A program made the translations under genes and the position numbers. DNA of 22,237 nt from Porogramme epimiltina (taxonomy: Eukaryota; Basidiomycota; Agaricomycetes; Polyporales; Polyporaceae). Positions 21,923 through 22,237 of this stretch are shown here, piece after piece; positions within the stretch are counted from its first letter, which is position 1, and each line of letters begins with the position of its first letter. Location of the stretch: the NCBI GenBank assembly GCA_900155495.1, contig FTLJ01001369.1, forward strand, positions 1 to 22,237. Direction: 5' to 3'. A model generated the notes under the pieces. It was not told the DNA's origin and searched no databases. It worked only from the letters and a program-made list of their open reading frames with translations.

Positions 21923-21931
21923 CATAAAAGG
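21923..21931 (+). promoter_or_regulatory. TATA-like box
   Basis: CATAAAAGG on the + strand lies about 280 bases upstream of the ATG at 22205, and the intervening DNA becomes pyrimidine-rich as in other leaders of this window. It could be the core promoter of a gene running off the right edge. It is a motif match only. Confidence 0.35.
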
Positions 21932-21945
21932 CCTCCCGCGAGCAC

Positions 21946-21983
21946 CCCCCACTCCTCCCCATCCTGGGCCCCCACTCCTCCCC
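21946..21983 (+). repeat. 15-bp exact direct repeat, two copies
   Basis: CCCCCACTCCTCCCC occurs at 21946-21960 and again at 21969-21983, separated by eight bases. It lies just downstream of the TATA-like box in a CT-rich tract. It could be a tandem binding site or simple slippage in a low-complexity leader. Confidence 0.6.
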
Positions 21984-22204
21984 GCCCAGGTCCCCGCGTA
22001 CCCACAAGCACCACTCCGCCCCGCTCTAGGTGGGTCTCTCTCCGCGCGCTACCGATCACCCGCAGCGTCCAGACGGCTCACCCCGTGCACCCGCGGATCC
22101 CGCAGGCCGGTGCCGGCGGGCGCGAAGCGGCTGCGTGCGACCTCCACACGCAACAGGTCCCTCACGTCCCTTCGCATTCCATCCGCTTCTTGTAAGGCTG
22201 AGAG

Positions 22205-22237
22205 ATGGCCTCGACCAGTGTGAGCACGCTCCCACAC
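22205..22237 (+). CDS. Possible start of a protein-coding gene cut by the window edge
   Basis: An ATG at 22205 opens a frame (MASTSVSTLPH) that runs to the end of the window. It is preceded by a purine-rich start context, a CT-rich leader and the TATA-like box near 21923, the same arrangement seen ahead of the other genes here. Only eleven codons are visible, and a GTGAGC that could be a splice donor follows the fifth codon, so no product can be named. Confidence 0.25.
   Translation, partial: MASTSVSTLPH

Overview
The window looks like ordinary nuclear DNA from a filamentous basidiomycete, most likely an Agaricomycete. The evidence is high GC content, many 48-80 nt GT/AG introns inside conserved protein-coding genes, pyrimidine-rich 5' leaders ahead of start codons, short intergenic spacers and no operon structure. 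The species cannot be told from the sequence. All gene models below were assembled by hand by joining reading frames at GT/AG sites; reading phase closes at every junction.

Layout: (1) 437-5237, + strand, 4 exons: a large Dbl-homology RhoGEF (about 1539 aa) whose DH domain is broken up by low-complexity inserts. (2) 5924-10780, - strand, 11 exons: a second, differently built RhoGEF (about 1382 aa) with an N-terminal DH-PH and a coiled-coil C-terminus, arranged tail-to-tail with the first. (3) 11227-13777, - strand, 9 exons: a Reb1/TTF-I-like Myb DNA-binding protein (about 692 aa). (4) 14115-16808, - strand, 12 exons: a fold-type I PLP aminotransferase of the Aro8 / aminoadipate-kynurenine aminotransferase family (about 543 aa) with its PLP lysine and other active-site residues intact. 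(5) 19113-19883, + strand, 5 exons: a six-zinc-knuckle CNBP/Gis2/Byr3-type protein (179 aa). A possible start of another + strand gene lies at the right edge (22205 onward).

The two long non-coding stretches (16809-19112 and 19884-22204) show no protein I can recognise. The first is the divergent promoter region between the aminotransferase and the zinc-knuckle gene. It holds a close group of GATA-type and Gcn4-type sites next to the aminotransferase start, and a nested inverted repeat next to the zinc-knuckle gene. The second carries a TATA-like box and a short direct repeat at its right end.

The genes do not form one pathway. The only functional link is the convergent pair of RhoGEFs, both expected to act on Rho/Cdc42-type GTPases in polarity, septation or hyphal growth. 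I found no mobile element, CRISPR array, RNA gene or convincing new system. The most useful leads are the RhoGEF pair, the expanded DH domain, and the putative nitrogen / amino-acid control sites at the aminotransferase.
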